DNA of 64,000 nt from Portulaca oleracea (GCA_029582165.1 CM055868.1:9809501-9873500); one strand, 5' to 3'; shown: positions 35,489 to 47,554, counted from the stretch's first letter. Program-made: numbers and translations. The notes: a model not told the origin generated them from the letters alone.

Positions 35489-36318
35489 AATAAACCCTCA
35501 TCCACCATCCCTTTCATCAAACATCTTCCAACCAACCTTTCAAACCTTTTCATCATATCTCACCCTTTGAGGACTTTTCAGCTCGGTCATTACTACAAGT
35601 ATGAGGTTCTGTTCTTAATGCCCACTCTCAGCACACCTGAGTGTGGCTTACCTCCCAATAAGAACAAAAGCCGTCCACATCAAATCAGTGCCTAGCTGGC
35701 AACAACTGCATGATCATGGACAGACTAGGGGCTCGCGTTACCCATGTAACATCACTAAAGACATTTATCGGAAATAGCCTCTAAGAGGGACACTTACTCC
35801 TTATCGTACAAGGTCCTGAATCTTTTATCTCATAGTGGTCTAAAAAAAAAAGAAAAAGAAGAAAAGAAAAAAAGAAAAAAGAAAAAAAGAAAAAAAGAAA
35901 AAAGAAAAGAAAAGAAAAAAAGAGGCTAATTTGAAAACCCTTTGGGGCAATTTAGGCAAAAGGAGAGATTGAGACTCACAAATAAGGGCAATGCCTCCTT
36001 CATGGTCTCCATGCATTATATTGTAAGTCCACGAAACTTGGGGCTTGCAAATCCCTAATGTGCCCTCCAAAGTAGAACAATGTCATTAAGAGTCCACGCT
36101 AAATCGGGGGCTTGTCATATATCAACATAGATTTGGAAAATGAAAGAAAAAGGCAGAGAAGTGCCACATCATCACTCCAGAATGCAACACTCGGGGCTGG
36201 TTGGGCCCTATGACATTCCATCCAGACATGGTTTCCCACCACTAAGAGCAAGATTAGGGAAATCTCTAATCTAACTCTAGCCGGTCAAATCAACATCCAA
36301 TCAAGTCATCAATCATCA

Positions 36319-36620
36319 GCCAGACACGAATGGCGATTGTCAGACACGAATGACGAAATCATCACCTGTCAGACACGAATGACATAATCCTCATCAGTCA
36401 GACACGAATGGCGACTATTGGACACAAATGAAAGAATCATCATCAGCCAGACACGAATGACAGGATCATCATTAGTCAGACACGATTGGCACCTGTCAGA
36501 CAAGAATGACGAGATCATCATTAACCAGACATGAATGACACCTATCAAACACGAATGACAGGATCATCATCAGCCGGACATGAACGACACCTGTCAGACA
36601 CGAATGACAGGATCATCACA
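36319..36620. repeat. Minisatellite with core CAGACACGAATGAC
   Basis: About twelve diverged units with the core (T/C)CAGACACGAATGAC, separated by short spacers such as ATCATCATCAG or ACCTGT, fill about 300 bp. Two unit types alternate (spacers with ATCATCA and with CACCTGT), so a higher-order dimer is likely. Tandem repeats of this size are known from non-coding parts of Tat-lineage retrotransposons, which would fit the surrounding remnant. Confidence 0.85.
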
Positions 36621-37149
36621 AACGATCACTTAACCGTTTGATATCAGCATCCCATGATGCAAGCCCATCTCCAATGGTTGGATGCGAAAAAGTGAAAGAA
36701 AAAAACAAAAAAGAGACGCTAAGGCCGCTTGGCCTTGCACGGATTATAGGCGGGTTGCGCCTCTAACACCTGGGCCAACCCTTTGGGGGCTGCTCAATGC
36801 CGCTTGGCCTTCCCCCGTTTGATGGGTTGTTGCCTTGCGCTCTCCCTTCCTCGGCCCATTGTCTTGCGCGCTTTTGTTTCGGGCTTCCTTCTACTGTGCC
36901 CAGTCTTCTCTTCTACTTTGTTATGAAATTTCGATCGATATTCTCTTATACTTAGGATTTCTTCTTAATTTTTTTTATCTTTTTTTAAGGGAAGCAGGAT
37001 TAGTCCCACCATGTAGATGAACATGAACATATGCATAAAAGCATCGTGCATAATAGGAGTCATAGAAAATAGGAATCATACATCATCAGTAGTCGAGTTC
37101 TGCATAGAAAAATAAAATAAAAAAAGAGTACATAAGAAGAGTTCGCATG
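36621..37149. other. Non-coding, with small GC-rich palindromes
   Basis: Contains AAGGCCGCTTGGCCTT at about 36720-36735 (6-bp stem, GCTT loop) and a partial copy about 80 bp on (CCGCTTGGCCTT). No gene is recognised. Confidence 0.4.
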
Positions 37150-39800
37150 ATAGCATGGCATAGTCAATCATACCACACCAGAGAGCTGGAATCACAGCTG
37201 TCTTTGGCAGCATCGCCGCCAGCATTGGAAGCACCAGCAACGCCAAAATACGTGTCACATGAATAATAGTCAAAGCTAGGCCCCATGTCAAAACTCAAAA
37301 GCACAGGGGGTTCCCGAGGTGGCGACAACACTGGAGGGAGCACGGCAAGAGGAGCACGAGGTGACGATGGTGCAGGAGGCGGAATAGGAGATGCTTGGGG
37401 AGGTGATGATGTAGGAGGCACCTGAGGAGAAGCTAGATAGGAATGCTCGGGGATGTACCACCCTGTGGAGTGAGTCGGCTATGAAGGTTCTGAAGCAGGC
37501 TCGAGCATGGGCCAACCAGACGAACTCGATCTGCCAAGCCATGAATGTTGACAAACGGACCAATCCTGTAGATAGGTCGGCCATGAAGATCCCGCATCAA
37601 GTGTAGGCATGGGCCACCCTTGAGAATGCGTACCAAAACCCCACTGTCCGCCTGAACCCCCCAAGGACGTAGTGATAGGAATCATAGGATGTCAGGTAGC
37701 GTCATCTGTCAGGGCCTAATCAACAGGGTACCCTACAGATGAACCTTAATCGTGATCCCTCACCACGATTTCTCGACCATGACGACCAGATCGCACGAAG
37801 GAAGGTGTCCGATGAGAACCAGAAGGCCGAAAGGTGGCACTAGATTAAGAAGTGTCACCCTCCCAGAAAGAGGGGGCTCGAGTGTCATCACTGTATAGTG
37901 CAAGCTATGGTGAGATCCCTCTTAACCAAACGGCTCCCCCAAGGACATTAGGCCACATATCCTTCTCCATGCGATGTGAATAATTGGAACGAGAGCCAGA
38001 GCTGCCCCTGTAAGAGCCGGCAGAATCCTGACCCTCAACCAACATACCTTTACCTCGACTTTTGGGGATTGGTGCCAAAGGTGAGCGAGAGGGTCCACCG
38101 ACCTCTGGCATAGGATGCGATGAACCTCCAATCTTATCACAAGACAAGGCCTGGGAACCGTACTCTCCAGCATAAGCACGGTAGGGAATCTCCATTCGAG
38201 GGGCGGCAGTAGTCGAACGCCGAGGAGAAACTCGAGGCACAGACTCCGTGTTAGCTTCTAAGTCACCACCACTAGCCACGACCCCTTAGTATCGCCCCGA
38301 ACCAGTAAATCATTGACCAAAGAACTTATTCATGGTGCTCCACTCTTTAGCCATGCACCGCACTTATTGCCATCTCGGCTGAAGAGGGTGAAGAAAAGGG
38401 ATCAGTGCGAAATTCAGTATAAACTGCGAAAGTAAAAGAAAGGAAATTACCGGTTTTATGTCCATATCTTCCATGAGTGAGCAGGAGCTACTACGTTCCA
38501 CCTCAAGAAAGCCGCCTATCAGATCTCTTTCTACACGGACAATCTCCTCGGCTGCCTTATTATAAGGCCCCCATTGGCAAATAAAGAAATCGTCAACATA
38601 CCAACGCTAGAACAAAGAGGGCTTGGAAAGGGTGTTACGTACCGCTCTGAAAGCCAAATGGCGAAGATGCTGGTTCAGCTCATCATCAAAACGATCGGCA
38701 GGAACGCTCTTAATAAATTGCTTAATGTCCTCTCTCCAGTGGGCATTCTCAAGGGCGCTCGCATCTAAGCCCCATGGATCGAGCATCTTCTTTAAAGGGT
38801 CTACAGGGATGAGAGAGGGGTGGCGACTCTGAATTTACATGGTAACTCGTTCTGTAAAGTACCATACATGACCCAAAGGGACCTCAATTAGCAACCAAAG
38901 GCAAGTTTCATGCTCCACCAAATGCAAACCAGACGACAAGCTAGTGAGGTCAAACCACAGGCACCAGTTTACTTGAGCTTACATAAAGAATGTTTAAGCT
39001 AGAGCAAAGGGTGAAATCAAAAGAAAAAAGGAAGAGGCATACCGGGGTAAGGTTGCCCAAAATGCACCGGACCTCGTCCAGACAACCCACTCTCAATTTC
39101 TTACCCTGGATGTTACAAACGGTCCAGTGCTCAGCGGCAGGGACCGTTCTGCCCTTCTTGGTCTGGACATTGAGCGATCGGATGTAGTCGCAAGCCCAAG
39201 ATTGCATAGAAACAATATGCTCTGAACAAAAAGAGGAGACAAACGTGAAAGTGCAATCAAAAGCGTCTCGGGAACATACCTCGAGCACCTTCCACAGGCT
39301 AGGGCCATACTGGAAGTGCGGCTGCGCAGGGTGAATAATGACGAGCTCGTTATTCTGGGAGGTACGCACTCCACTGATGAAGATGACATAGGCAACCTTG
39401 ACCCAATTCAAGTGATGCACATTCTCGAAGTTGAGCAAATTCTCCATCCAGGACAAAATAATGTTGTTGTTACGATTGGCCAAAATGGTGGAGAAGATAA
39501 AGTAAGCCAAGAACAAGAAACGCTACTGATTGAGGGGCAAATTCTGGAAATGATTATCTCGGAGGGCTCTCTCAAAGTGAGTATATGCCAAGTTCGACAA
39601 ACCTAGCCCAGGATGGAGATAAGCCAGCACGGGACCCAACATAGTCATCACCTCTGGAGGAACCTCTTTCTGGAACACCACGTTTTGGCTACCCCAACAA
39701 AGTTCGATGACCATGACAAAATCAGTAGGGTTAACTGTCATCTCAACCACCGGCAGGTGAAATGTGTTAGCAGTATCCCAAAATCACTCCGTCAAGGCTC
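37150..39800 (-). pseudogene. Plant mobile domain (PMD, aminotransferase-like) protein remnant
   Basis: On the minus strand the right part reads EMTVNPTDFVMVIELCWG (about 39740), then LAYTHFERALRDNHFQ, then FIFSTILANRNNNIILSW with NWVKVAYVIFISG (39400-39500), then SMQSWACDYIRSL (about 39200). These follow the order of blocks in PMD/aminotransferase-like proteins. A further block near 38600-38930 (ETCLWLLIEVPLGHVWYF; DPWGLDASALENAHWRED) continues it, and 37150-38280 gives Pro/Ser-rich low-complexity frames that may be the tail. Several frame changes and stops make it a pseudogene. PMD genes occur as host genes and inside Ty3/gypsy and Mutator elements; here the setting suggests an antisense extra gene of a retrotransposon. 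Confidence 0.6.
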
Positions 39801-40353
39801 TCCCTAAGACTCAATGACACTTACAGTCCAACGCCAGCAAACAAGCCCAAAATGAAGCAAAACCAGATTCTACTAAAGTTTGTCGAACAAAGTCCCCTAG
39901 AAGGAATGAAGCTACCTTCATGGGACTCTTCAGATTCCCGCATGTCTTCAAAGAGTCTTTCTAGAAATTCAAAAGTGGGGGCTAAGCATATTCTATTCTA
40001 GGGCAATAAGGTCCATGACAACATAATACTGCTTGATCCAAGATTGCATGTATAAGAAATCTAGCATTGGCATCAATTTGTTGTGCGTGGATGCCAAAGG
40101 AGTGGAGTCGGTCATGACCGCTATACACGGAGGAGAGTGCGGTTCGCATATGAACGGACGAATGTTGGCCAAAACAATTCAGTGAGTCGATTATTACTGG
40201 ACCACCATGGAAGCTGACTGTCTGGTGTTTAACATGAACCTAGGGGTTAGGAACACGATCGTATTCGTCCAAGGAGTCGAGGTTCTAACCTAAGAATCTC
40301 GTGAGAGCACTCACCAACTAGTATTGATGGTCGATGGTTTTGGTGACTGAACT
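39801..40353. other. No gene recognised
   Basis: Lies between the PMD remnant and the second gag-protease element. No terminal repeats or domain-like frames were seen. Confidence 0.4.
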
Positions 40354-41468
40354 TGGAGCGTATTAAGCATGGTGGGAATCATGAGCTTGAGTTGAGGAGC
40401 AATAGATTGAAGAGAATGAAGAACCTCCTTGCTTGACAATGGGTATGGAGTTGGTGGATGATGTAATTTCTTGAATCCTTGATTAACATAACAATAATAT
40501 TGAATAATAACCCAAAACAATCAAATAACAAGCAACTTGGACACCCAAAAGCACTTGGATATGATTTTGGATAAAGGATAATCCACTACCAAAACCTAGC
40601 ATCCCGCCATGATTAGATAAAGGATGATCCACCACTAATCAATAAAGGAATGACTTGCTAACACCAGCATTAACAATGGATAAAGTAAAAACAAGATTTT
40701 AGGGAAAGATTAGGGAGCAACCCTAACTCTTCATTAACATTCATCAACAAAGTCTGCGGAAAATTACGAGAAAAGCGTATTTATACAAGGCAATTAGGTC
40801 AACTAAAATGCAGTAATTTTAGCTGAAAAAAATGCGTAAAACTAAGCTGTCAGGGGCGCGACGGGGTCATCGCGGGCACGACACTTCTAGAAGCGAACAG
40901 GGTGATTGCAAAATCACGTAGGTTCGCGAGCGCAACAGTTGACGTCGCGGGAGCGACGTTTTTGGGATCAAGGGTATCGCGGGTGCGACCCTTGGTCATT
41001 GCGGGTGTCACGTCGCTCCGACCACTTTCCATTTCTTTCTCTCAGTGTCTTCGCGGGCGCTATGGCAACCGCACGGGTGTAACGACCCTGTCGCCTTCAA
41101 ACTCACATAACTTCTTCGTCCGGACTCTATTTAAGGTCCTTAATATATCGATGGAAAGCTATCGGTGTGTAATTTAAGCTCCCAAAATATGAGGTTCATT
41201 GAGTCTGTATTAAAGGAGTTATGATGGAAAGAGTGAAGGAGTGTCCATTTCGACTTTCCATATTGACCCTTTCTTCTTTTCATCCCCCGGCTTGGCTCGG
41301 CTTGGGAATCCCCTTGGGACCCCCTGTTCAGCTCTTGAATACCTTCTTGCCTTGTGTTTTATTCAACCGGGTTCACTTCTGAACCTCGATGCTAAATAAC
41401 CATGATCTCCCCAGATGACCCGACATCCCATTGGCCCTCGGGTTGGTGATAAGTACCGAATCTCATCA
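40354..41468 (-). repeat. 3' LTR of the second gag-protease element
   Basis: About 1115 bp. TATA box on the minus strand (TATAAATA) near 40778-40787. The GC-rich U3 block (40850-41090) contains hairpins such as ACGTCGCGGGAGCGACGT at 40942-40959 (7-bp stem) and TCGCGGGTGCGA at about 40977. Confidence 0.8.
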
Positions 41469-41496
41469 TTTTCCCCTTCTTGAGAAGAATTTTCCC

Positions 41497-43656
41497 TCAA
41501 ATCCAGGGGTTAGAAACTACCGCGGAAAAGATCGGACCCCAATAGTGAACGTCTCCCAAGAGCCATGCTAGTTTGATGCTCATTACCCCGCCCTTCTTGA
41601 AGGTATAACAATTCTTGAGAACATGTGGGTGAGTGGATTCAAAACGGTGATCCCGGTTAGCTCCTCTACTCATGGTCTTGTTGAAATCCATGATGTAATC
41701 TTCACAAGAGAGCACAACACCCAGTTCTTGCTGAACCGGTGGCTTATGCCTCGCACCATCAAACACAAATTGGGTAGGCACCCCACTCGCATCAAACTCC
41801 AACATAAAACCTTCGTCGTGGAAATTCAAATCAAGAGGGGGATTGGGGCTTGGGGTTATTGGGTAAGGAGGGAAAATGGGAATATTTTGAGGAGTTAAGG
41901 TACACTCACTCACTTTAGGCTCGCCACACGGCAAAGACAGGGCAAAAGGATGCTCATCCCTACCATGGGTACTCTCTTCCCGTGTTTTTCACTCAAGGAG
42001 GAGGTTCCTCAACTCACTTCCTACCCCGGGTTTTGGAAGTAAAATGTCATGTGGAGCTAAAGGTATTAGCTTAACCCTTCTATCCCATGGGTAAAAGTGT
42101 GTGTTTTGTCCAATCCATCATGCAACATGCACTTGTCGGATTGCCATGAACGCACCAAAAGGATATGACAAGCACTCATCGGGACAACATCACAAACAAT
42201 ATAATCATCGTAAGTAGGGCCAAAAAACAAATTAACAAGGACTTTCTTCGTTACCTTGATGTTGCCTTGATTGTTGAGCTATTTGAGGAAGTAAGGCTTG
42301 GGGTGAGTTAACAATGGTAAGCCAAGCTTTTCGACCATGAGAGTCGAGGCAATGTTGGTGCAACTTCCCCCATCGATGATGAAATTGTACACCTTCCCTC
42401 CCACGAAGCATCGTGATTGAAAAATCAGTTTCCGTTGGACCTTGTCAAGAGGAAACTCATGAGCGTGCAATACCCTCCTCAAGATGAGGGCAACACCGTG
42501 TACGGATGGCAAAGGGGTGGTGTCGTCATCTTCGCACTCAACCTCTTCCTCAACTTTCACTTTGGGTTCCACCTGTACCGTTTGGAGTTCATCATCAATC
42601 TCTTGGACCTCTTGAAGTGTCAAGGTTCTCCAATTTGGACAATCCGCTTGGAAGTAACCATACCCTTGGTATTTGAAGCACTTCTTGCCTTCCATCCTCC
42701 GGGAAAGATCCTTAGGAGAAGGCATGACGATTCTCTTCCCCTTTTCGGTCCTAGGGGTCAGTGTGAACTCGGGAGCTTTACTTAGCTTCGGAGTGCTCGA
42801 GTAGGGAGAGCAACCAGAAGGTGAAAATAAGGGCCTAGTCAAAGGCTTGGTGGTCACCTTCTCTTTTCTTCGCCTCTTAACCTAGAGAGCCAAGCTACAA
42901 AGCTCGTCCAAGGAGTGGTAAGGTCGGATTTCAATTTTCTTAGCAACGGAGGGGTCCAACCCATTCAAGAACCTCATCATGGTTCGCTCCTCAGGCTCTT
43001 GAAGATCGCTCTTGATGAGGAGTTATTCAAACTCCTGAATGTAGTCACTCACACTCCTCTTGCCTTGGGTAAGGGCATAAAGCTTCCTCATGTCTTTCTT
43101 GTAGGTATTAGGCAAGAATCATCGATTCATCAATTGTTTAAGCCTTTCCCTTGAAGTGATTTTCATTCGACCCTCCTTAGCTCTTTGTGCCTTGACATAC
43201 TCAAATCATAAGGATGCAACTTTGGTGAGTTTCACACTACCAATCTTGAAGGTTTTTTCATCACTATACTCAATCTCAAAAATCCTCTCCATGATTTGAA
43301 CCCACTCAAGATAATCATCGGGTCGCTGGAACCATTGAATTCCGGAATGTCGATTTTGATATCATGGAATTCATCTCGAGGGGGCCTCTCATCCATTTCC
43401 CGACAACGGCGGCATCGAAGGGAGCCTCTATCATCGTCACTCGACTCAAAAGTGGGAGGAGGACGGAGAGGGCTACAAGAGGGCCTCCTACGTTTGTCTC
43501 AAGGATGACCTTAGAGGTTTAGTGCGATGTTATTCACTTGAGTCACGAGGGTTTTGAGAGTCCTTTCGATGGAGGAAACTCGAGTCTCCATAGCCCCAGC
43601 CTAAGGGATACTGCGGCGGCTTGACTCCACTCGATTGGAACTAGTTTCATTGTCCA
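41497..43656 (-). pseudogene. Decayed gag-protease of the second element
   Basis: The likely start is the ATG ending at 43656 (MDNETSSNRVES). Gag blocks match the first element (IKIDIPEFNGS; LKQLMNR; ALTQGKRSVSDYIQEFE; MMRFLNGLDPS) but are cut by several in-frame stops and at least one frame change. The zinc knuckle at about 42680 reads CFKYQGYGYFQADC: the second Cys and the His are both Tyr, so it should not bind zinc. The protease core IIDGGSCTNIAS is kept (about 42360). Downstream of 42279 further stops occur. It is non-functional. Confidence 0.85.
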
Positions 43657-43911
43657 TATTGAAGGAGGGGTAAAGACGGATTGTGTTTGGGGAATTTTGT
43701 GGAGTTTGGAGGTTTTTCGTAGCTAGCTAGTGTTTGAAGACTTGGGTTCTTTTGTTGCTAATATCCAACAAGACCAATCACGCACAACTACACATCCTCC
43801 AAATCAACATCTCCAAAATCAACCACAAAACTCCAATAGACAACAAGAACAACAATCACAATGACAATAAAATTCTTCCCCAATACACTTGGAGGGAACA
43901 GGGGATGGGGG

Positions 43912-44157
43912 CAGTGGCGGACTTGCATATAACTTAGGGGACACCCCTGGTCAAAAAAAAATTTGTGATTCTTTAATATTATTTGGAAGAATTGTTTTTA
44001 ATTGGAGCCAATGGACACCGTTAAAAAAGTCCCAAAAAATATAATAGGGGTGTCAAATATCATTTAATTTTTTTTTTATTTTTTTATTTTTCAAAAGCGC
44101 TTATGTAATAACAAGTATATTTGATACTCTTAAGATAAATGTCTGGATCCGCCACTG
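43912..44157. mobile_element. hAT MITE (246 bp)
   Basis: Ends are CAGTGGCGGACTTGC on the left and CAGTGGCGGATCCAG as the reverse complement of the right. A perfect 8-bp TSD GATGGGGG lies at 43904-43911 and 44158-44165. The terminus is shared with the element at 34613. It inserted into the untranslated leader of the second gag-protease element. Confidence 0.92.
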
Positions 44158-44273
44158 GATGGGGGTACCCAATATAGCAATCAAGAACAACAATATCAAC
44201 AATAGTGGAACCCTAACTTGCCATTTGTAATAAAAACTTTAGCTACAACTCTAATATTGGCTCTGATACCAAA

Positions 44274-45348
44274 TGGAGCGTATTGGACATGGTGGGAATC
44301 ATGAGCTTGAGTTGAGGAGCAATATATTGAAGAGAATGAAGAACCTCCTTGCTTGACAATGGATATGGAGTTGACAGATGATGTAATTTCTTGAATCCTT
44401 AATTTAAATAGCAATAATATTGAATAATAACACAAAATATTCAACTAACAATAAGTTTGAACACCCAAAGGCACTTGGATATGGTTTTTGATAAAGGATA
44501 ATCCACCGCCAAAATCTAGCATCCCACAATGATTAGATAAAGGATGATCCACCACTAATAAAAAAAGAAATGACTTACTAATACCACCATTAACAATAGA
44601 TAAAGTAAAAACATGATTTGAGGGAAAGATTAGGGAGCAACCCTAGCTCTTCATTAACATTCATCAGCAAAGTCTGCAGAAAATAACGAGAAAAGCGTAT
44701 TTATACAAGGCAATTAGGTCAACTAAAACACAATCGTTTTAGCCGAAAAAATGCGTAAAAAATGGCCCGTGATGCTTCTGGAAGCGAACAGGGCGATTGC
44801 AAAATCGCGCGGGTCCGTGGACGTGACAGCTGACGTCGCGGCCGCGACGTGTCTGGGCTCAAGGGCGTTGCGAGCGCCACCCTTCGTCATCGAGGGTGTC
44901 ACGTCGCTCTGGCCACTTTCCATTTCTTTCTCTCAGTGTCTTCGCGGGCGCTACGGCAACCGTCGCGGGTATGACGACCCTGTTGCCTTCAAATTCGCAT
45001 AACGTCTTCGTTCAGACTCCGTTTTGGGCCCATAATATATCGATGGAAAGCTACCAGTGTTTACTTTAAGCTCCCAAAATATACGGTTCATCGCAATTGT
45101 ATTGATGGACTTATGATAGAAAGAGTGAAGGAATGTCCATTTCAATTTTCCATATTGACCCTTCTCCTTTTCACCCCCCGGTTTGGCTCGGCTCGGAAAT
45201 CCCCTCGGGACCCCTTGTTTAGCTCTTGAATACCTTCTTGCCTTGTGTTTTATTTAACCGGGTTCACTTCCGAAACTCGATGCCAAATAACCATGATCTC
45301 CACCACAATCTAACATTCATTGCAAGTAACAATAACCGAATTTATTCA
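44274..45348 (-). repeat. 5' LTR of the second gag-protease element
   Basis: About 1075 bp. Homology with 40354-41468 is clear to about 45301 and weak beyond (ACCGAATTTATTCA against ACCGAATCTCATCA). It contains the perfect 18-bp palindrome ACGTCGCGGCCGCGACGT at 44833-44850. Confidence 0.75.
44833..44850. repeat. Perfect 18-bp GC-rich palindrome in U3
   Basis: ACGTCGCGGCCGCGACGT equals its own reverse complement. The matching site in the other LTR (40942-40959) is ACGTCGCGGGAGCGACGT, which keeps the 7-bp stems with a changed centre. Confidence 0.9.
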
Positions 45349-46196
45349 ATTCCCAATTAACAATAATTTATATAAAATATTTGGGTTAATTTATATAAAA
45401 TTGTTAATATTATCTATACGGCAATGTATTGGATTTTTTGGGTACAAACTTCAATAAAATCAGTAAAGAGTTTTGTACTCAAGGATAAAAATAATAAGTG
45501 AATTGTTTTAACAATAATATATGACAAAACAATTAAGTTGACATTACTACGTTTTATATTATGTTTTACATTATGGTTCATATGATATATGATACACATT
45601 TTTAAGTATTTCTATAGTTGAAAGATTTTGCATTACTGTCATCCAATATTTTAAATAAACAGAACCGAGATCATTGAAATTAATATACAATGGCTATTTT
45701 GAATTGTAATTCTTAATTATTGTTAGATATGAAGGTGAAGTAGTAATCACTATAAGGCCTTTTCTCATTCGTTTATATCTCTCTTTGGTCCCACACGTAG
45801 GAAGAGTTGTGATGTTTTGAATGAGTTTAAATATTCCTCTTTCCTATGTGTTGGTGTAATGGGAATGTGGGTTTTATGGAGGAGGGTTTGGTTTGTGCTT
45901 CCACACGCGCGAGCACAACCGTCGTTCAGGCCAGGCGCATGGCGAAGGTCGTGGTACTTTTGATATGGTACGATATTTTTGTTTTTGCGTAATTCAGTGT
46001 TAACCGTTACATCTTTGACTGAATTAATATCGTTTCAGATTTTCCTCCCTTGTATTCCGCTTGCTTCTTTATTTTTGCTTGATTTTCGCCTATTGTTAAG
46101 ATGATTGCCTCTTCAATTTTCTTGCCATAAGCTTTGTTCCTATTTTGAAAAACACAGTCATCTTCCCTTCTCTTCTTTTCTTTTCCCTAGGCGAAT
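45349..46196. other. AT-rich intergenic, no gene recognised
   Basis: A near-palindrome of AT-rich sequence (ATTAACAATAATTTATATAA and its approximate reverse complement) lies at about 45355-45410. Nothing else is recognisable up to the tandem duplication. Confidence 0.4.
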
Positions 46197-47440
46197 AGTT
46201 TTCCATACTCCAAGTTCCTGGCCACAAGTGCATGTGTCCAGGAGCTCACTGAGTTAACCTTGGGGAGCGATCAACATTTCTCAATTGGCACCAAGATCGA
46301 GCCGTGATCGCTTTCAAGACAGTGGTCATCCCACGATTCTTTCCCACAACCTTGATCTCCATATATTTTTTTCCAACAACTATAGTTTTCCATACTCCAA
46401 GTTCCTGGCCACGAGTGCATGTGTCCAGAAGCTAGACCTGTCAATTCTCGACCCGACCCGGAAACCCAACCTAAACCGACCCGCAAAAAATGGGTTTTGA
46501 ACACAAAATTCCGACGTGGGATCCGAAAATGACCCAACCCAAAGAACCCGGTAAAAAATGGGTCAGGTCGGGTTAGGTTTGGGTCGACCCGTTGGGTCAG
46601 ACACTTTAATTTTATGTGTTTTGTCTACTTTGGCCTTGTGCAAAAAAATGGGTCCGTTTCATGAAAATTAAGGCCCAAAAGTAAAATATTGGGTGACTTT
46701 GGAAATTTATGCGTATAGAGAGAGATACAAATGAAATAATCAAATAACAAATGACTAAAACAAAACCCTAACACTGTCACTCACTCTTTCAGTGAACCCT
46801 CTAACTCCTGCAGTCTCGCCTCTCTTCTCTCTTTCAGTAAAATAGTGTATTATTGTCAAAGGTTAAAGTTCAGTGCACAATTGTCCAATACCCTAAAAGT
46901 TCAGTATATTAGCATCCCAAAACCCTATATATTTCATAAGTACTATTATTCGTGGATTGTTGACGTAAACCGCATAATACTTGTAGACTTGAAGATTGCC
47001 AAATTTTGTCCCTTAGGTGTCTAGTAATATGCCTATACAACTATGACATATCGTGGTGGTCGAACTAGGAATGGAATGGTACATTACACAGGTGTCTTTG
47101 ACCAATTATAATCAATTTAATTAGTTGTAAGTGACTGAGAAAAAGAGCGGTCATGACCCGTAAACCCGACCCAAACCGCTCGACACCAGAATACACCCGA
47201 CCCGTATTTACCCGAACCCGAAATATACCCGACTCGTATTTACCCGAACCCGATATACGACTGACCCGTAACCCGCCCGCCCGCCCGTATTAACAGGTCT
47301 ACCAGGAGCTCATTGAGTTAACCTTGGGGAGCGACCAACATTTCTCAATTGGCACCAAGATCGAGCCGTGATCGCGCTCTCAAGACAGTGGTTATCCCAC
47401 GATTCTCCCACAATCTTGATCTCCATATATTTTTCCAACT
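46197..47440. repeat. 187-bp tandem duplication, second copy split by a hAT element
   Basis: Copy 1 is 46197-46383. Copy 2 starts at 46384 (AGTTTTCCATACTCCAAGTT again), breaks at 46432, and resumes after the hAT element at 47302 to about 47440 (GAGCTCATTGAGTTAACCTT onward). The copies differ at scattered positions. The unit does not look coding. Confidence 0.85.
46433..47301. mobile_element. Non-autonomous hAT element (869 bp)
   Basis: Ends are TAGACCTGTCAA on the left and TAGACCTGTTAA as the reverse complement of the right. Flanking octamers CCAGAAGC (46425-46432) and CCAGGAGC (47302-47309) match at 7 of 8; the difference may predate insertion. The subterminal regions are full of GACCCG/ACCCGA repeats. 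A one-sided piece of a Mutator-type MITE (arm with ATTGTCCAATACCCTAAAAG) lies at about 46850-46925. Confidence 0.85.
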
Positions 47441-47554
47441 ATTACACCGTAAATGCAAATCTACATTAAATTTAAATTCTTTCTTTGAGTTAACTCTAAT
47501 TTTAAATTTATTGGCATGGGAATGAAATGATATATTTTTTAGCATACATCGAAG

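Larger units (their letters stand above)
26911..36318 (+). mobile_element. Probable Tat/Ogre-like Ty3/gypsy remnant, split by later insertions
   Basis: The sequence TGTCATACCCCTCATTTCT at 26911 resembles LTR starts of Tat/Ogre-lineage elements. The host sequence continues on both sides of the Mutator element (27834-34057) and the hAT element (34613-35488). The motif GGCAAAAGGAGAG occurs three times in similar context (27054, 34409, 35955), each near A-rich tracts and the phrase 'gaaaaccctt/cctcctt'. This suggests internal duplications. No opposing LTR, primer-binding site or polymerase was located, so the right limit and the classification are uncertain. Confidence 0.4.
40354..45348 (-). mobile_element. 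Second, older gag-protease LTR element (TR-GAG-like)
   Basis: LTRs lie at 40354-41468 (3') and 44274-about 45348 (5'). They match clearly for about 1 kb (e.g. CTTCATTAACATTCATCA, CCATTTCTTTCTCTCAGTGTC), then diverge at their outer (U3) ends, so the right limit is approximate and no TSD was found. A tRNA-iMet primer-binding site, TGGTATCAGAGCCA on the minus strand, lies at about 44259-44272. A purine tract (minus AAGAAGGGGAAAA) adjoins the 3' LTR. The interior encodes a decayed Gag and protease related to those at 7357-9624 and no polymerase. A hAT MITE (43912-44157) sits between the primer-binding site and gag. Confidence 0.85.

Noticed and set aside
36319..36620. Possible CRISPR array because of regularly spaced repeats
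   Set aside because: The units are diverged and spacers are themselves repeats; the setting is a plant genome. It is a minisatellite.
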